A DNA stretch of 64,000 bases from Microbacterium sp. EYE_78 (lineage in GTDB: Bacteria; Actinomycetota; Actinomycetes; Actinomycetales; Microbacteriaceae). A program made the position numbers and the translations under genes. The stretch spans positions 248,001 through 312,000 of the forward strand of contig NZ_JAHXMY010000001.1 in assembly GCF_023149035.1 (NCBI RefSeq), written 5' to 3'. A model generated the notes under the pieces. The model made no database searches. It saw only the letters and a program-made list of their open reading frames with translations, and was not told the DNA's origin. Within the stretch, counting starts at the first letter, position 1, and every line of letters begins with the position of its first letter. Below, piece after piece: positions 44,085-53,654 of the stretch.

Positions 44085-45569
44085 ATGGAACAGGCCCCTC
44101 GGCGACGCCTCGCGGTGTCGGTGCGCACGCGGATCGTCGCGGCCATCACGCTGGTCGCCGCGCTGGGTCTGCTGTCCGTGGGCGTCACCGTCTACTTCGT
44201 GGAGCGCGAAGCCAACCTGCAAGGCATCGAGGACCGTCTGCGGGACAACCTCGACTCCGCTCGCTACATCGTGGAGACGGGCGACAACGACTCGGGGACC
44301 TGGGCGAGCGCCGAAGAGGCGCTCCGTCAGGTGGTCCAGCGCATGAGTCCCGACGACAACACAGGGGCGCTCGGCATCATGGACGGGGCGGCACGGTTCT
44401 CCCCCGGCATCCGACTCGACCTCGACCTCACGACGAGCCCCGGGTTCGCGGCGGCTGCAGCGGAAGCGGCCGCCACGGGCGTCCCGGCCGTGCGGACCTA
44501 CGCCGAGGACGGCGTGCGCTGGCGCTACCTGGCCGTTCCGATCGTCATCCAGGGTGCGGAGCCGGCCGAGGACGTGGTGTTCGCGCTGGCGTACGACGTC
44601 GACGCCGAGCTGAGCGAGATGGACGGCCCCGCTCGCGCCTACCTGCTCGCGAGCGCCATCGCGCTGCTCATCATCACCGCGGTGGCCGCCATCGTCTCGA
44701 CGCGCCTGCTGCGTCCCTTGCGTCGGATGCGCGAGACCGCCGAGCGCGTCTCCGCCCAGTCGCTCTCGGAACGCCTCCCGATCGACGGGGAGGACGACGT
44801 CTCGGAGCTCGCGGCCACCATGAACGCGATGCTCGACCGCCTCGACGAGGCGCTGGACTCGCAGCGCCGGCTTCTGAGCGACGTGGGACACGAGTTGAAG
44901 ACGCCCATCACCATCGTGCGCGGGCACCTGGAGGTGATGGACGCCGCAGACGTCGCAGACGTGGAGAGTTCGCGCGATCTCGCCGTCGACGAATTGGACC
45001 GCATGCACAACCTCGTGCGCGACCTGGCGAACGCCGCATCCCTCCACGGCCCGCGGCCCGTCGCCCTCGTACCCGTGGACACGTCGGACCTGCTCTCGCT
45101 GGTCGTCCGGAAGGCGGGGGCGATCGCCGGGGCGTCGGTGTCCGCCGGTCCCGCCGCCGACGTGGTCCTGGATGCCGACCCCGAGCGGCTCACGCAGGCA
45201 CTGCTGCAGCTCGTGCAGAACGCCGTGACGCACGGCGGCGGCGAGGTCATCGTGGGCAGCCGGGTCGTGCCCGGGGCAGTCGAGTTCTGGGTCCGGGATC
45301 ACGGTCCCGGCGTGCCCGACCACCAGAAGCCCCTCGTGTTCGATCGGTTCCACCGCGGCGACGCGGAGTCCCACGGCAGCGGGCTGGGCCTGAACATCGT
45401 CCAGGTCATCGCCCGGGCGCACGGCGGCACCGCGTCCGTGGTGGATGCGGCCGGCGGCGGCGCGGTGTTCCTCCTGTCCATCCCCTACGACGGGGCGTAC
45501 GACGCGAGCACCTCGATGGCCGCTCCCGTCGGTCCGCCGCCCCCCGTCCCCGTCACCGAGGAGCGCTGA
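44085..45569 (+). CDS. Two-component sensor histidine kinase
   Basis: The 494-residue sensor has a TM helix at about 15-38 and an extracellular domain (about 40-180). A second TM lies at about 183-205 (AYLLASAIALLIITAVAAIV), and HAMP follows (TRLLRPLRRMRETAERV). The phosphoacceptor helix is SDVGHELKTPITIVRGHLEV (His near 269). The ATPase has the N-box LLQLVQNAVTHGGG, G1 RDHGPGVPDHQKPLVFDRF and G2 GSGLGLNIVQV. GATACT (44073-44078) lies 6 nt before the ATG. The response regulator starts 2 bp after its stop. The signal is unknown. Confidence 0.95.
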   Translation: MEQAPRRRLAVSVRTRIVAAITLVAALGLLSVGVTVYFVEREANLQGIEDRLRDNLDSARYIVETGDNDSGTWASAEEALRQVVQRMSPDDNTGALGIMDGAARFSPGIRLDLDLTTSPGFAAAAAEAAATGVPAVRTYAEDGVRWRYLAVPIVIQGAEPAEDVVFALAYDVDAELSEMDGPARAYLLASAIALLIITAVAAIVSTRLLRPLRRMRETAERVSAQSLSERLPIDGEDDVSELAATMNAMLDRLDEALDSQRRLLSDVGHELKTPITIVRGHLEVMDAADVADVESSRDLAVDELDRMHNLVRDLANAASLHGPRPVALVPVDTSDLLSLVVRKAGAIAGASVSAGPAADVVLDADPERLTQALLQLVQNAVTHGGGEVIVGSRVVPGAVEFWVRDHGPGVPDHQKPLVFDRFHRGDAESHGSGLGLNIVQVIARAHGGTASVVDAAGGGAVFLLSIPYDGAYDASTSMAAPVGPPPPVPVTEER

Positions 45570-45570
45570 C

Positions 45571-46230
45571 ATGGCATCGATCCTGATCGCCGAGGACGAG
45601 GCCCGCATCGCGGGCTTTGTCGAGAAGGGGCTGCGCGCTGCGGGATACGCGACCCAGATCGCGCCGACCGGCACCGAGGCGCTGCACCTCGCGCAGACCG
45701 ACGAGTTCGATCTGCTCGTCCTGGACGTGAACCTTCCCGGCATGAACGGCTTCGAGGTGCTCGAACAGCTGCGGGGCAGCGGATCCCGGATGCCGATCAT
45801 CATGCTGACGGCGCGCGTCGAGCTGCAGGACACCGTCGCGGGCCTCGAGGGCGGCGCCGACGACTACCTGGGCAAACCGTTCCGGTTCGACGAGCTGCTG
45901 GCCCGGATCCGGCTGCGCATGCGAAAGGACGACGACGCGGCCGGGTCGGCGTCGCTCGCCCATCGCGACCTGGCCCTGGACATCCGGACACGCGAGGCCC
46001 GAGTAGCCGGCGCACGCGTCGAGTTGTCGGCACGGGAGTTCGCCCTCGCCGAGGAGTTCGTCCGCAACGCCGGGCAGGTGCTCAGCCGCGAGCAGCTGCT
46101 CAGCCGCGTCTGGGGCTACGACTTCGATCCGGGCTCGAACGTGGCGGATGTCTACGTGGGGTACCTGCGGCAGAAGCTCGGCTCGGACCGTATCGAGACG
46201 GTGCGAGGGGTCGGCTACCGGCTCACCTGA
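45571..46230 (+). CDS. OmpR/PhoB-type response regulator
   Basis: The 219-residue regulator has a receiver with acid pocket ILIAEDEARIAG, phospho-Asp in LLVLDVNLPGMNG (about residue 52), Thr in IIMLTARVEL and Lys in LGKPFRFDELLAR. The C-terminal winged helix (about 125-219) has ELSAREFALAEEFVRNAG, SRVWGYDFDPGSNVADVYV and RGVGYRLT. It is co-transcribed with the kinase and probably phosphorylated by it. No regulon site can be named from sequence. Confidence 0.96.
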   Translation: MASILIAEDEARIAGFVEKGLRAAGYATQIAPTGTEALHLAQTDEFDLLVLDVNLPGMNGFEVLEQLRGSGSRMPIIMLTARVELQDTVAGLEGGADDYLGKPFRFDELLARIRLRMRKDDDAAGSASLAHRDLALDIRTREARVAGARVELSAREFALAEEFVRNAGQVLSREQLLSRVWGYDFDPGSNVADVYVGYLRQKLGSDRIETVRGVGYRLT

Positions 46231-46259
46231 TCCGAGGCCGAGACATCGCGGCCGACCGC

Positions 46260-49200
46260 TCAGCGCCCAGTCGCCTCCGGGATGGGAGACGCAGCGTCCT
46301 GACGGACGACGCTCGGCCCCTCCGGCGTCGCCTCGACCACGAGCTGCGCCGGGATCTGCTCCTTCATCGCCTCGACGTGGCTGATGACCCCGACGACGCG
46401 CCCGCCGGCGCGCAGTTCGTCGAGCGTGCGCATGGCGAGCTCCAGCGTCTCGGGGTCGAGCGATCCGAACCCTTCGTCGATGAACAGCGTGTCGAGACGG
46501 ATGCCGCCTGCGCGGGAGGTCACGACCTCGGCGAGCCCGAGTGCCAGCGCGAGCGATGCGAGGAAGGTCTCACCGCCCGAGAGCGACTGCGGCGATCGCA
46601 GCCGACCGGTGTGGGCGTCGAGCACCTCGATGGACAGGCCGGATGCCGCGCCGCGCGCCTGTCGCGCGTCGGAGTGACGCAGGGTATACCGCCCTGACGA
46701 CATCTCGGTCAGGCGGAGGTTGGCCGCAGCGACGATCTCCTCGAGCTCGGCGGCCAGGACGAAGGTCTCGAGGTCCATCTTCATCGTGTTCGGCGCCCGC
46801 CCGGCCACGGTGTCGGCGAGGCGGGTGATCGCCGCGGCATCCTGGGCCTCGTCCGATACCGCTGCCGCTGCGACCTCGATGCGCGACGCCAGATCGCGGA
46901 GCCCGCCGGCGACCCCCTCCGCCGCGGCCGCGGCGGCGATCGCGGCGGTGCGCGCGGCCTCGGCCTCGTCGGCCAGCGCCGCCGCCGCCGCGAGGGCCGC
47001 ATCGTCGACGTGCTCGTCGACGACGGCCAGTTCGAGCTCGAGCGAACGGGCGCGCGCGGCGGTGAGCGCTGCCGCGTGCTCCTCGACGGCCCGCGCCGCA
47101 CGCTCGCGCTCGGCGTCGGTGAGCAGGGCGGCGTCGACCGCATCGATATCGGCGAACACCGACGCCGCGACCCGGTCGTCGCGGTCGCGTCGCGCGGCGA
47201 CGGCGGCGCGCTCCCGCTCGTCGACGAGGCGCTGGGCGTCGACGACGCGTACGGCGATCGCACGACGGTGCTCGTCGGCCGCGATGCGCGCAGCCACCGT
47301 GTCGTGGGCGCCACGCGCCGCGTCGATGTCGCGCTGCGACGCGTCGATGGCCGTCTGGGCGGCGGCGACCTGCTCGCGGAGATCGCCCTCGGCCTCGCGC
47401 AGCGACGCCGCCTCGGCGCGCGCAGTCTGCTCCAGGGCGTCGAGGTCGTCGGAGGCCGTCTGCAGCGACGTCGCCTGGGACACCGCGGCCTCGGCGGCCG
47501 CGAGCTGCGCCTCGACGTCGGCGAGCGCGAGGGTGAGCTCGTCCGCGTCGCGCCCACCCGCACCTGCTGCGGCGAGTGCGACCGCTTCGCGGGCGCTGGC
47601 TGCGGCTGCAGCGGCGGAGCGCTCGAGCTCCGCGGCCGTGTCGCGGGCGTCTTCCGCGGCGGTGAGGTCGTCGTCCGTGACGGGTGCCTCGCTCCCCTCG
47701 GCGGGGCGAGGGTGCTCCGTCGCGCCGCACACGGCGCAGGGCTCGCCCGGGACGAGGGATGCCGCGAGCTCCGCCGCGTGCCCGCGGAGCCGGCGCCGCA
47801 GCAGCTCGCCGACGAGCGCGGACGCCGCCGCTGCGCGGGCATTCGCGGCAGCGTACTCGGCCTCGGCAGTGACCGCCTGGGGGGCGAAGCGCAGGACGGC
47901 ACGTGCGGCGTCCCGACGGCGGGCGAGATCGTCGCGCGTCGCCTGCAGGTCGTCCCGGCGGCCGGCGACGGCGAGCACCCGGGAAAGGTCGGCGGCGACC
48001 GTCTGCCGCTGCGTCGGAACCGCCGCGAGCATCGCCTCGATCTCGCTTCGGGAGGCCTCGACGGCGGCGAGCCGGTCCCGGCGCTCCTCCTGCGCACGCC
48101 GCAGCGCGGCGGACTCCGACTCGAGCCGGCCGGCCGACTGCGCGCGGGCGAGGTCGGCGGTGAGTCGCTCGACGACGTCGGCGGGGTCGCCGTCGTCCGT
48201 GGCGGCGACCGTGCGCCACGCGTCCGTGGCTCCCGCGAGCGAGGTCAGCGCGTCGGCGAGCTCCCGGTCCGCGCGCGCGGCGGTCTCGATCGGCAGGCGG
48301 AGGAGCTCGGCGATGCGGGCGTCTTCGAGCCGTCCTCGCAGGGCGTCCATCTGCGGGACGTCGGCTTCCCGTGCGGCGAGCTCGCGGCGAGCGGCGCCGA
48401 GGTCCGCGATGCGCTGCGCGACCTCGGTCAGCCGGCGGTGGGCCGCCGCGGCGGCGTCGGCGCGGACGACGGCGGCGTCGCGCTCGTTGCCGCGGATCTC
48501 GACGCGGTACTGCGCACGGGCGAGGGCGCGCTGCACGGCTGCGGTGCGACCCAGGACGTCGGCGTCGGGCAGCGCCTCGTCATCTCCGCCGAGCGCGTTC
48601 GCGGCGACGTCGCGCTCGGCGACCTCGAGCAGCGTGCGGACGCGGGCGCCGCCCTCGTCGACGCGCCTCTGCGCGTCGCGGCGGCGCTGCTCGAGACCGT
48701 CCTTGTACGCCTCGAACCGCTTCGTCCCGAAGAGCGTCCGCAACAGCTGCTGACGCTCGGCGTTGGCCGCGAGCAGGAACCGGGAGAACTTGTTCTGCGC
48801 GAGCAGGATGACCTGCTGGAACTGCTGTGCGCTGAGTCCGAGCACCTCGTCGAGCGCCAGCCCCACCTCGCGCTGCTTCGCGGCCCGTCCGATCCAGGCA
48901 CCGTCGACGCGTTCCTCGAGCTCGGCACGCGCGGGTTCGAGGGTCAGGCCTCCCCCGCGCTTGGCGGGCCGCTCGTACTCGGGCGCACGCGTGACACGCC
49001 AGCGGCTGCCGCCGACCGTGAACTCGAGTCGCACCTCCGTGGGGTCGGTCACGAAGCTGTGGTCGCTGCGCAGCCGACGGTCACCGTTCTCGTAGCGAGG
49101 GACCGATCCGTAGAGCGCGAAGCTCACGCCGTCGAGGATGCTCGATTTGCCGGCACCGGTGCGACCGGAGATCAGGAACAGTCCGTCGTCGTCGAACGCG

Positions 49201-49268
49201 TCGAAGTCGACGACCTGTCGCGCGCGGAAGGGCCCGAAGCCGGTCAACTCGAGACGATGCACCTTCAC
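46260..49268 (-). CDS. sbcC: SbcC/Rad50-type nuclease ATPase subunit
   Basis: The 1002-residue SMC-like protein has Walker A FLISGRTGAGKSSILDGVSF (about 33-52). A long coiled coil is split by a zinc hook GEPCAVCGATEHPRP (about 511), and the C-terminal ATPase half has SPQSLSGGETFLASLALALG (about 896) and LDTLFIDEGFGSLD (about 926). With SbcD it opens hairpins and processes double-strand ends. Its GTG start overlaps the sbcD stop as GTGA. Confidence 0.95.
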   Translation of the reverse strand: MKVHRLELTGFGPFRARQVVDFDAFDDDGLFLISGRTGAGKSSILDGVSFALYGSVPRYENGDRRLRSDHSFVTDPTEVRLEFTVGGSRWRVTRAPEYERPAKRGGGLTLEPARAELEERVDGAWIGRAAKQREVGLALDEVLGLSAQQFQQVILLAQNKFSRFLLAANAERQQLLRTLFGTKRFEAYKDGLEQRRRDAQRRVDEGGARVRTLLEVAERDVAANALGGDDEALPDADVLGRTAAVQRALARAQYRVEIRGNERDAAVVRADAAAAAHRRLTEVAQRIADLGAARRELAAREADVPQMDALRGRLEDARIAELLRLPIETAARADRELADALTSLAGATDAWRTVAATDDGDPADVVERLTADLARAQSAGRLESESAALRRAQEERRDRLAAVEASRSEIEAMLAAVPTQRQTVAADLSRVLAVAGRRDDLQATRDDLARRRDAARAVLRFAPQAVTAEAEYAAANARAAAASALVGELLRRRLRGHAAELAASLVPGEPCAVCGATEHPRPAEGSEAPVTDDDLTAAEDARDTAAELERSAAAAAASAREAVALAAAGAGGRDADELTLALADVEAQLAAAEAAVSQATSLQTASDDLDALEQTARAEAASLREAEGDLREQVAAAQTAIDASQRDIDAARGAHDTVAARIAADEHRRAIAVRVVDAQRLVDERERAAVAARRDRDDRVAASVFADIDAVDAALLTDAERERAARAVEEHAAALTAARARSLELELAVVDEHVDDAALAAAAALADEAEAARTAAIAAAAAAEGVAGGLRDLASRIEVAAAAVSDEAQDAAAITRLADTVAGRAPNTMKMDLETFVLAAELEEIVAAANLRLTEMSSGRYTLRHSDARQARGAASGLSIEVLDAHTGRLRSPQSLSGGETFLASLALALGLAEVVTSRAGGIRLDTLFIDEGFGSLDPETLELAMRTLDELRAGGRVVGVISHVEAMKEQIPAQLVVEATPEGPSVVRQDAASPIPEATGR

Positions 49269-50413
49269 GCCAGCGCCTCGAGCCGCACCCGGTCATCGAG
49301 CAGCTCGTCGACCAGCTCCTCCTCGCGCTCGCTCAGCCCCTGCCCCGCCCGCACGTGGGAGAGGAAGGCGTCGACGAGCTCACGGTCGGTCTTCGCCGCC
49401 CGCACCCGCTGCGCGTAGCTGGACACCTCGTCGGCGCCGGTGGCCGAGGGCGCGTGCACGACCTTGGCGCAGAAGGCGAACCGCTGCTGCAGACGCCGCA
49501 GCGGGTCGGACTCGGGCAGGTCGTCGGTGTACTCGACGCACACCCACGCGTCCTCGTGCACGGCGTGCGCCGCGTCGGCGAGGACGTCCGCGAAGGGTCC
49601 TCTCAGCGTCACCAGACGGCGAGGGACGGGAAGCGGGATCCAGTCGACCGAGGCGAGACCGTCGGCATCCAGCTCGACGAGCCACGAGCCGCGCGGCTTG
49701 TCGCCCTCGCCGAAGCTGTAGTGCAGCGGGGCGCCGGCGTACCGCACCCGCTCGGACAGCTGCTGGCGCCCGTGGATGTGCCCGAGGGCCATGTAATCGA
49801 CCCCGTCGAACGTCGACAGCGGCACGACGTCGAGCCCGCCCTGCTGGATGTCCCGCTCGAGGTGCGGCGTCGGCTCGACGCCCGCGGCGAAGCAGTGGGC
49901 GATCGCGACGGACCGGCCGCCCCTCGCCGCCAGATCGTCGCGGACGAGGTCCATCGCGTGGCCCAGGACGGCCGCCTGCGTGCGCACCCCCTCCCACCGG
50001 TGCCGCAGGAGCGCCGGCTCGAGGTAGGGGATGCCGTAGAAGTGGACCGGCCCATGGGCGTCGTCGATGGTGAGCGGGGTGCCCACGGCATCCGGATTGG
50101 TCAGGACGTGGATGCCGTCGCGCAACAGTCCCGCCTGGAACCCGAGCCGCGCCGCGGAGTCGTGGTTGCCGCTGGTGACGACGACGTGCGCACCGGCGTC
50201 GGCGATGCCGCGGAGCGCGTCGGACAGCAGCGTGTAGCAGGCGGCCGCCGGCGTCGCGGAGTCGAAGACGTCGCCGGCGACGACGACCACGTCGACGCCG
50301 TGGGCGCGCACCTGCGAGGTGAGCTCGTCGAGCACGCCGCGCAGCGCGTCGAGCGTGGAGTGACCGTGGAAGGTCCGCCCGATATGCCAGTCGGAGGTGT
50401 GCAGGATGCGCAT
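49265..50413 (-). CDS. sbcD: SbcD/Mre11-type nuclease subunit
   Basis: The 382-residue metallophosphoesterase has all phosphoesterase motifs: LHTSDWHIGRTFHGH (residues about 4-18), VVVVAGDVFDSATP, VVVTSGNHDSAARL, AIAHCFAAG and MALGHIHGRQQL. It forms the exo/endonuclease with SbcC. The ATG at 50413 is chosen because TACCGT (50425-50420) lies 6 nt before it; a GTG two codons upstream is an alternative. Confidence 0.95.
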   Translation of the reverse strand: MRILHTSDWHIGRTFHGHSTLDALRGVLDELTSQVRAHGVDVVVVAGDVFDSATPAAACYTLLSDALRGIADAGAHVVVTSGNHDSAARLGFQAGLLRDGIHVLTNPDAVGTPLTIDDAHGPVHFYGIPYLEPALLRHRWEGVRTQAAVLGHAMDLVRDDLAARGGRSVAIAHCFAAGVEPTPHLERDIQQGGLDVVPLSTFDGVDYMALGHIHGRQQLSERVRYAGAPLHYSFGEGDKPRGSWLVELDADGLASVDWIPLPVPRRLVTLRGPFADVLADAAHAVHEDAWVCVEYTDDLPESDPLRRLQQRFAFCAKVVHAPSATGADEVSSYAQRVRAAKTDRELVDAFLSHVRAGQGLSEREEELVDELLDDRVRLEALA

Positions 50414-50468
50414 GCTCACACGGTAGATCGGGCCTCCGACATCGCCGTCGAGGCGTGCCGGAGCCGCG

Positions 50469-51951
50469 TCAGTCCGCGATCGGCGAGGTGATCCCGCGGC
50501 GGCGCATCCCGACGAGGTCGACGACCGAGACGAGCGTCGCCAGGGCGAGGAAGACCCCCACCGCGGCCATGCCGAAGGCGTACGCGTCGTGGAACACCGC
50601 GAGGTCGTCGAGGCCCGACCCGGTCTCGCGGTAGATCGTCGCGTAGAAGAGGGAGAGGCCGATCGCCGTCCCGACGGCGGTCCCGACGCGCTGACCGAGC
50701 TGGCCGACCGAGCCCGCCAGTCCGCCCTCGCGGACCGGGATCTCGGACAGGGTGATCGTCTGATTTGGCGAGACCACGAACCCGCCGCCCGCGCCGGCGA
50801 CGAGCAGCGCCGCGGCCATCCCGTAGGCCACGATGTCGGGGGGGCATCGTGTAGGCGATGACCGTCAGCGCGATGACGCTGACCAGCACGGTCGCGAGGC
50901 CGAGCGTGACGAGCTGCCGGCCGTACTTCGCGACGAGCAGACCGCCGTAGTACGAGGTCACGGCGCTCGCCACGGCGAAGCCGATCGACACCATCCCCGC
51001 GAACACCGGCGCGAGCCCGACGCCGATCTGCAGGAACAGGGTGCCGAGCAGGAACATGGGCGGGATCGCGGTGAAGTAGGCGACCACGACGAAGGTGCCG
51101 TTGCGGTACGACGAGATGCGGAACATCCGGAACGGGATGAGGGGCTGCCGGCCGGATGCCGCGTATCGCCGCTCCCACCAGAAGAACAGCGCGGCGAACA
51201 GCACGAAGGCGGTGAGCGTCCACCAGCGGTTCGGGTCGTCGTCCGGCGAGCCGGTCGTGAACAGGAACGGCCACATCAGCGAGATGACCATGAGTCCGAA
51301 GATGAGGATGCCGATCGGGTCGAGCTGCAGCTTCTCACCCGACGCCTTCCGGGTCTGCGGCAGCAGCCAGATGACGCCCGCGAGGACGAGGAGGCAGAGC
51401 GGCACGTTGAACCAGAAGATGCCGCGCCAGCCCTCGGCCTCGCCGCCGATCGCGATCATCAGTCCGCCGAGCGTCGGTCCGAACGCGGTCGCGATGCCGA
51501 TCGTCGCGCCGAAGAGCCCGAACGCGCGACCGCGCTCCTTGCCCACGAACAGCTGCTGGATCGTGCCCATCACCTGCGGCATCTGGATGCCGGCCGCGAT
51601 GCCCTGCACGAGGCGGGCGGCCAGCAGCACCTCGACCGTCGGCGCGAGGGCGCACAGCGCGCTGGTGACCGTGAACAGGCTGAGCCCGACGATGAAGAGG
51701 GTCTTCCGCGAACGCTGATCGCCGAGCCGTCCGAATGGCACGAGGGCGAGACCGAAGGTGAGGATGTAGCCCGAGACGACGAGCTGGAGCTGCGTCGAGG
51801 TCGCCCCGAGCGAGGACTCGATGGCGGGGAGGCCGACGTTGATCTTCGTGAGGTCGAGGATCGTGAAGGCGGCAACGGAGACGCAGACCCAGAAGGCACG
51901 CCAGCGGTGCTTCTGCGAGAGCGGGATGCTGGCGGTGTTCGCTTCTGTCAT
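50469..51951 (-). pseudogene. DHA2-type MFS multidrug transporter, frameshifted in a 7-G tract
   Basis: From the ATG at 51951 the frame encodes 14-TM DHA2 transporter sequence (VAAFTILDLTKINVGLPAIE, then YILTFGLALVPFGRLGDQ). At residue about 370 the frame shifts at a run of seven C on the coding strand (plus-strand 50838-50844). Downstream, the protein continues in another frame (MAYGMAAALLVAGAGGGFVV to GITSPIAD, stop at 50469). Removing one C gives YTMPPDIVAYGMAAALL and an intact reading of about 493 residues; the whole span is one base longer than a multiple of three. Unshifted, translation would run into nonsense ending at 50416. It could be a true mutation, phase variation or a sequencing error. 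Confidence 0.85.
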
Positions 51952-51998
51952 GACCGCTCTACGCTACTCGCCCCTCGGGGCCCGGGAGGCGGGCGAGG

Positions 51999-52313
51999 TC
52001 AGGACGCCGAGCGCGCGGCGCGCTTGCGCTCCTGGAACTCGCGCAGCGCCTCGTAGCGGTCGGCCGACCGGGCACGCCGCTTCTCGGCCTCCTCCTCGCG
52101 GTCCTTCGGGGGAACCGCCGAGACGAGATCGTCGAGGAGGTGCCGCGTCGCATGGGCGATCTCGGCCACGGCGCGGTCGAAGACCTCACGGTTGGCCTGC
52201 GAGGGCCGCGTCATGCCGCTGATCTTCCGGACGTACTGCAGTGCCGCGTCGTGGCACTCGGCATCCGATGCGGCGGGCTCGAAGTTGTGGAGCGGCACGA
52301 TGTTGCGGCACAT
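51999..52313 (-). CDS. DUF2277 family protein
   Basis: The 104-residue protein starts MCRNIVPLHNFEPAASDAE and continues AALQYVRKISGMTRPSQANR, both typical of DUF2277. The last third is a charged helix (REEEAEKRRARSADRYEAL). Function is unknown; a conserved Cys at position 2 and two His could bind metal. The ATG at 52313 is preferred over a GTG at 52322 because TACCGT (52326-52321) lies 7 nt upstream. Confidence 0.88.
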   Translation of the reverse strand: MCRNIVPLHNFEPAASDAECHDAALQYVRKISGMTRPSQANREVFDRAVAEIAHATRHLLDDLVSAVPPKDREEEAEKRRARSADRYEALREFQERKRAARSAS

Positions 52314-52353
52314 GGCCGCCACGGTACGCCGGGGTCCGCGGGCCCGCCAGGGG

Positions 52354-52629
52354 TCACTCGGCGCGGCGGTCGGCCTGGTCGTCCGTCAGGACGTCGGGGT
52401 CGAGTCCCTGCTGGATCTCCGCGCTCTCGACGAACTGATCCGCGGACCCGTCGGGATCGGTGACCGGCTCTCCGACGTCGCGACCGCGGTCGGCGGCGTC
52501 CTGCGCCTCCTTCTCATCGAGGGACGCGGCGCCGCCTCCGACGATCTCTGATTCGCCGGACGAGTCCCGGCCCCCGACGGGGTCTGCGTCGACGATGTCG
52601 TCGGGGTGGTCGGATCCTTCACGGTCCAT
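52354..52629 (-). CDS. Acidic hypothetical protein, 91 aa
   Basis: An ATG at 52629 opens a 91-codon gene for a strongly acidic, low-complexity protein (MDREGSDHPDDIVDADPVGG at the start, DADPVGGRDSSGE and DPDGSADQFVE later). It has no hydrophobic segment and looks largely disordered. I recognise no family. Codon use with strong third-position GC supports it as coding. Confidence 0.55.
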   Translation of the reverse strand: MDREGSDHPDDIVDADPVGGRDSSGESEIVGGGAASLDEKEAQDAADRGRDVGEPVTDPDGSADQFVESAEIQQGLDPDVLTDDQADRRAE

Positions 52630-52742
52630 GGCGCTCTCCTCTGGTCGTCGTCCGCACAGTCTGCGCACCGAGGAGGACTGTTGACACGGGCTTGACCGGC
52701 GGGACGCGCGGGGCTACGAACGAAGGGTCGGAGGAGGCGCAC

Positions 52743-53078
52743 ATGTGGGCACACGGGCGGGACGCGGCGAGCGGGCCGTTCGTGGTGACGCTCGTCGTCG
52801 ATCTGCCGATCACGAAGCCCGACGCGCTCGAGACGATCGCCTTCGCCTGCGACGGCGTGGTCGAGGGTCCGAGGACGGCGCACCCGCGGGTGAGCCTCGC
52901 ACCGGGCGCGTGGGCGGAGGTGCAGATCCCGAAGTTCGCCGATCCGCCGCCGCTGGCCGTCGACGTGTGCTCCGACGAGTCGGTCGGCACCGCTCGGGCC
53001 GCCGCCGATCGGCTCCGCGTCGCCCTCGAGCGGCTGGGCTGGTCGATCCGCGACCCTCGCCCGGGAGAGGCGGCCTGA
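52743..53078 (+). CDS. Hypothetical protein, 111 aa
   Basis: The ATG at 52743 follows GGAGGAGGCGCAC, a good ribosome-binding site, and opens a 111-residue cytoplasmic protein. The text has PFVVTLVVDLPITKPDALET, a short segment with GAWAEVQIPKFADPPPLAV, and a final helix (ARAAADRLRVALERLGWSIR). The pattern suggests a small alpha/beta protein. No family is recognised. It converges with the GNAT gene. Confidence 0.65.
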   Translation: MWAHGRDAASGPFVVTLVVDLPITKPDALETIAFACDGVVEGPRTAHPRVSLAPGAWAEVQIPKFADPPPLAVDVCSDESVGTARAAADRLRVALERLGWSIRDPRPGEAA

Positions 53079-53099
53079 TCGGATGCCCGGCGCCGCCGG

Positions 53100-53399
53100 T
53101 CAGCTCGCGCGACGCTCCTGCAGCAGCCCCTCATGGCCGGGGTTCGCGTCGAACCAGTCCGCCACGTACCAGCACACCGGGATGACGCGGCGGTCGCCGC
53201 GGCGCTCGAGGTCGTCGACGGCCCGCTTCACCAGCTCCCCCGCGAGACCCGCGCCCCGGAACGTCGGGATCGTGTAGGCGCGGGTGAGGGCGACGGTGCG
53301 ACCGTCGTCGTTGTAATCCAGCACGCTCACGAGGTCCCGACCCCGGTGGAGCGTGTAGCGTGCGGCATCCTTCTCGTCTGCGAAGATGAGGTCGCTCAT
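53100..53399 (-). CDS. GNAT-type N-acetyltransferase (COG2388-like)
   Basis: The 99-residue protein fits the short YjdJ-type GNAT family. VALTRAYTIPTFRGAGLAGEL holds the acetyl-CoA loop (RGxGxA), and VIPVCWYVADWFDANPG the Cys-Trp end motif. The substrate is unknown. The ATG at 53399 follows TAGCGT (53411-53406) by 6 nt; a GTG two codons upstream is an alternative start. Confidence 0.85.
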   Translation of the reverse strand: MSDLIFADEKDAARYTLHRGRDLVSVLDYNDDGRTVALTRAYTIPTFRGAGLAGELVKRAVDDLERRGDRRVIPVCWYVADWFDANPGHEGLLQERRAS

Positions 53400-53499
53400 G
53401 CCCACACGCTACGCCGATCGGCCCTGGCGACAGCACTCCCCCAGCAGATTGAGCAATCTGTCACATTCCGTCATCCGAGTCGCTGCGCGGGTGCGCGGT

Positions 53500-53529
53500 T
53501 TGACACATCGCGACGCGGTTCGTCATAAT
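53500..53529 (+). promoter_or_regulatory. Strong sigma-70-type promoter of the leader ORF
   Basis: TTGACA at 53500-53505 is an exact -35. After 18 bp, CATAAT at 53524-53529 matches TATAAT in five of six positions. A start of transcription 7-8 nt later falls at the A of the leader ATG at 53537, giving a leaderless mRNA. Confidence 0.75.
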
Positions 53530-53536
53530 CAGCCTC

Positions 53537-53638
53537 ATGACTGACTTCGCACGCACTCTGTCCGCCCGGGAGGCGAACGGAACTGCCGGCATCATGATGC
53601 CGTCGCGTGCTGTCATGTGTTGCCGAATGTGTCGCTGA
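53537..53638 (+). CDS. Leader peptide, 33 codons, with cysteine-rich C-terminus (candidate attenuator)
   Basis: The ATG at 53537 opens 33 codons ending at a TGA (53636-53638). The end reads MPSRAVMCCRMCR, with three Cys codons in the last six residues. It has no ribosome-binding site and its ATG coincides with the predicted transcript start. A stable hairpin begins 16 nt after the stop. This layout matches polycysteine leaderless short ORFs that act as cysteine-responsive attenuators in mycobacteria. ATGs at 53594 and 53597 could start a shorter version. The next gene on the strand is the winged-helix regulator at 53826. Attenuation here is inference. Confidence 0.6.
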   Translation: MTDFARTLSAREANGTAGIMMPSRAVMCCRMCR

Positions 53639-53654
53639 CACGGTGATCCCCGCC

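Noticed and set aside
50838..50844. Programmed ribosomal frameshifting in the DHA2 gene
   Set aside because: Transporters of this family are not known to use it, and no stimulatory structure or ribosome-binding site is evident near the G tract. Mutation or sequencing error is simpler.
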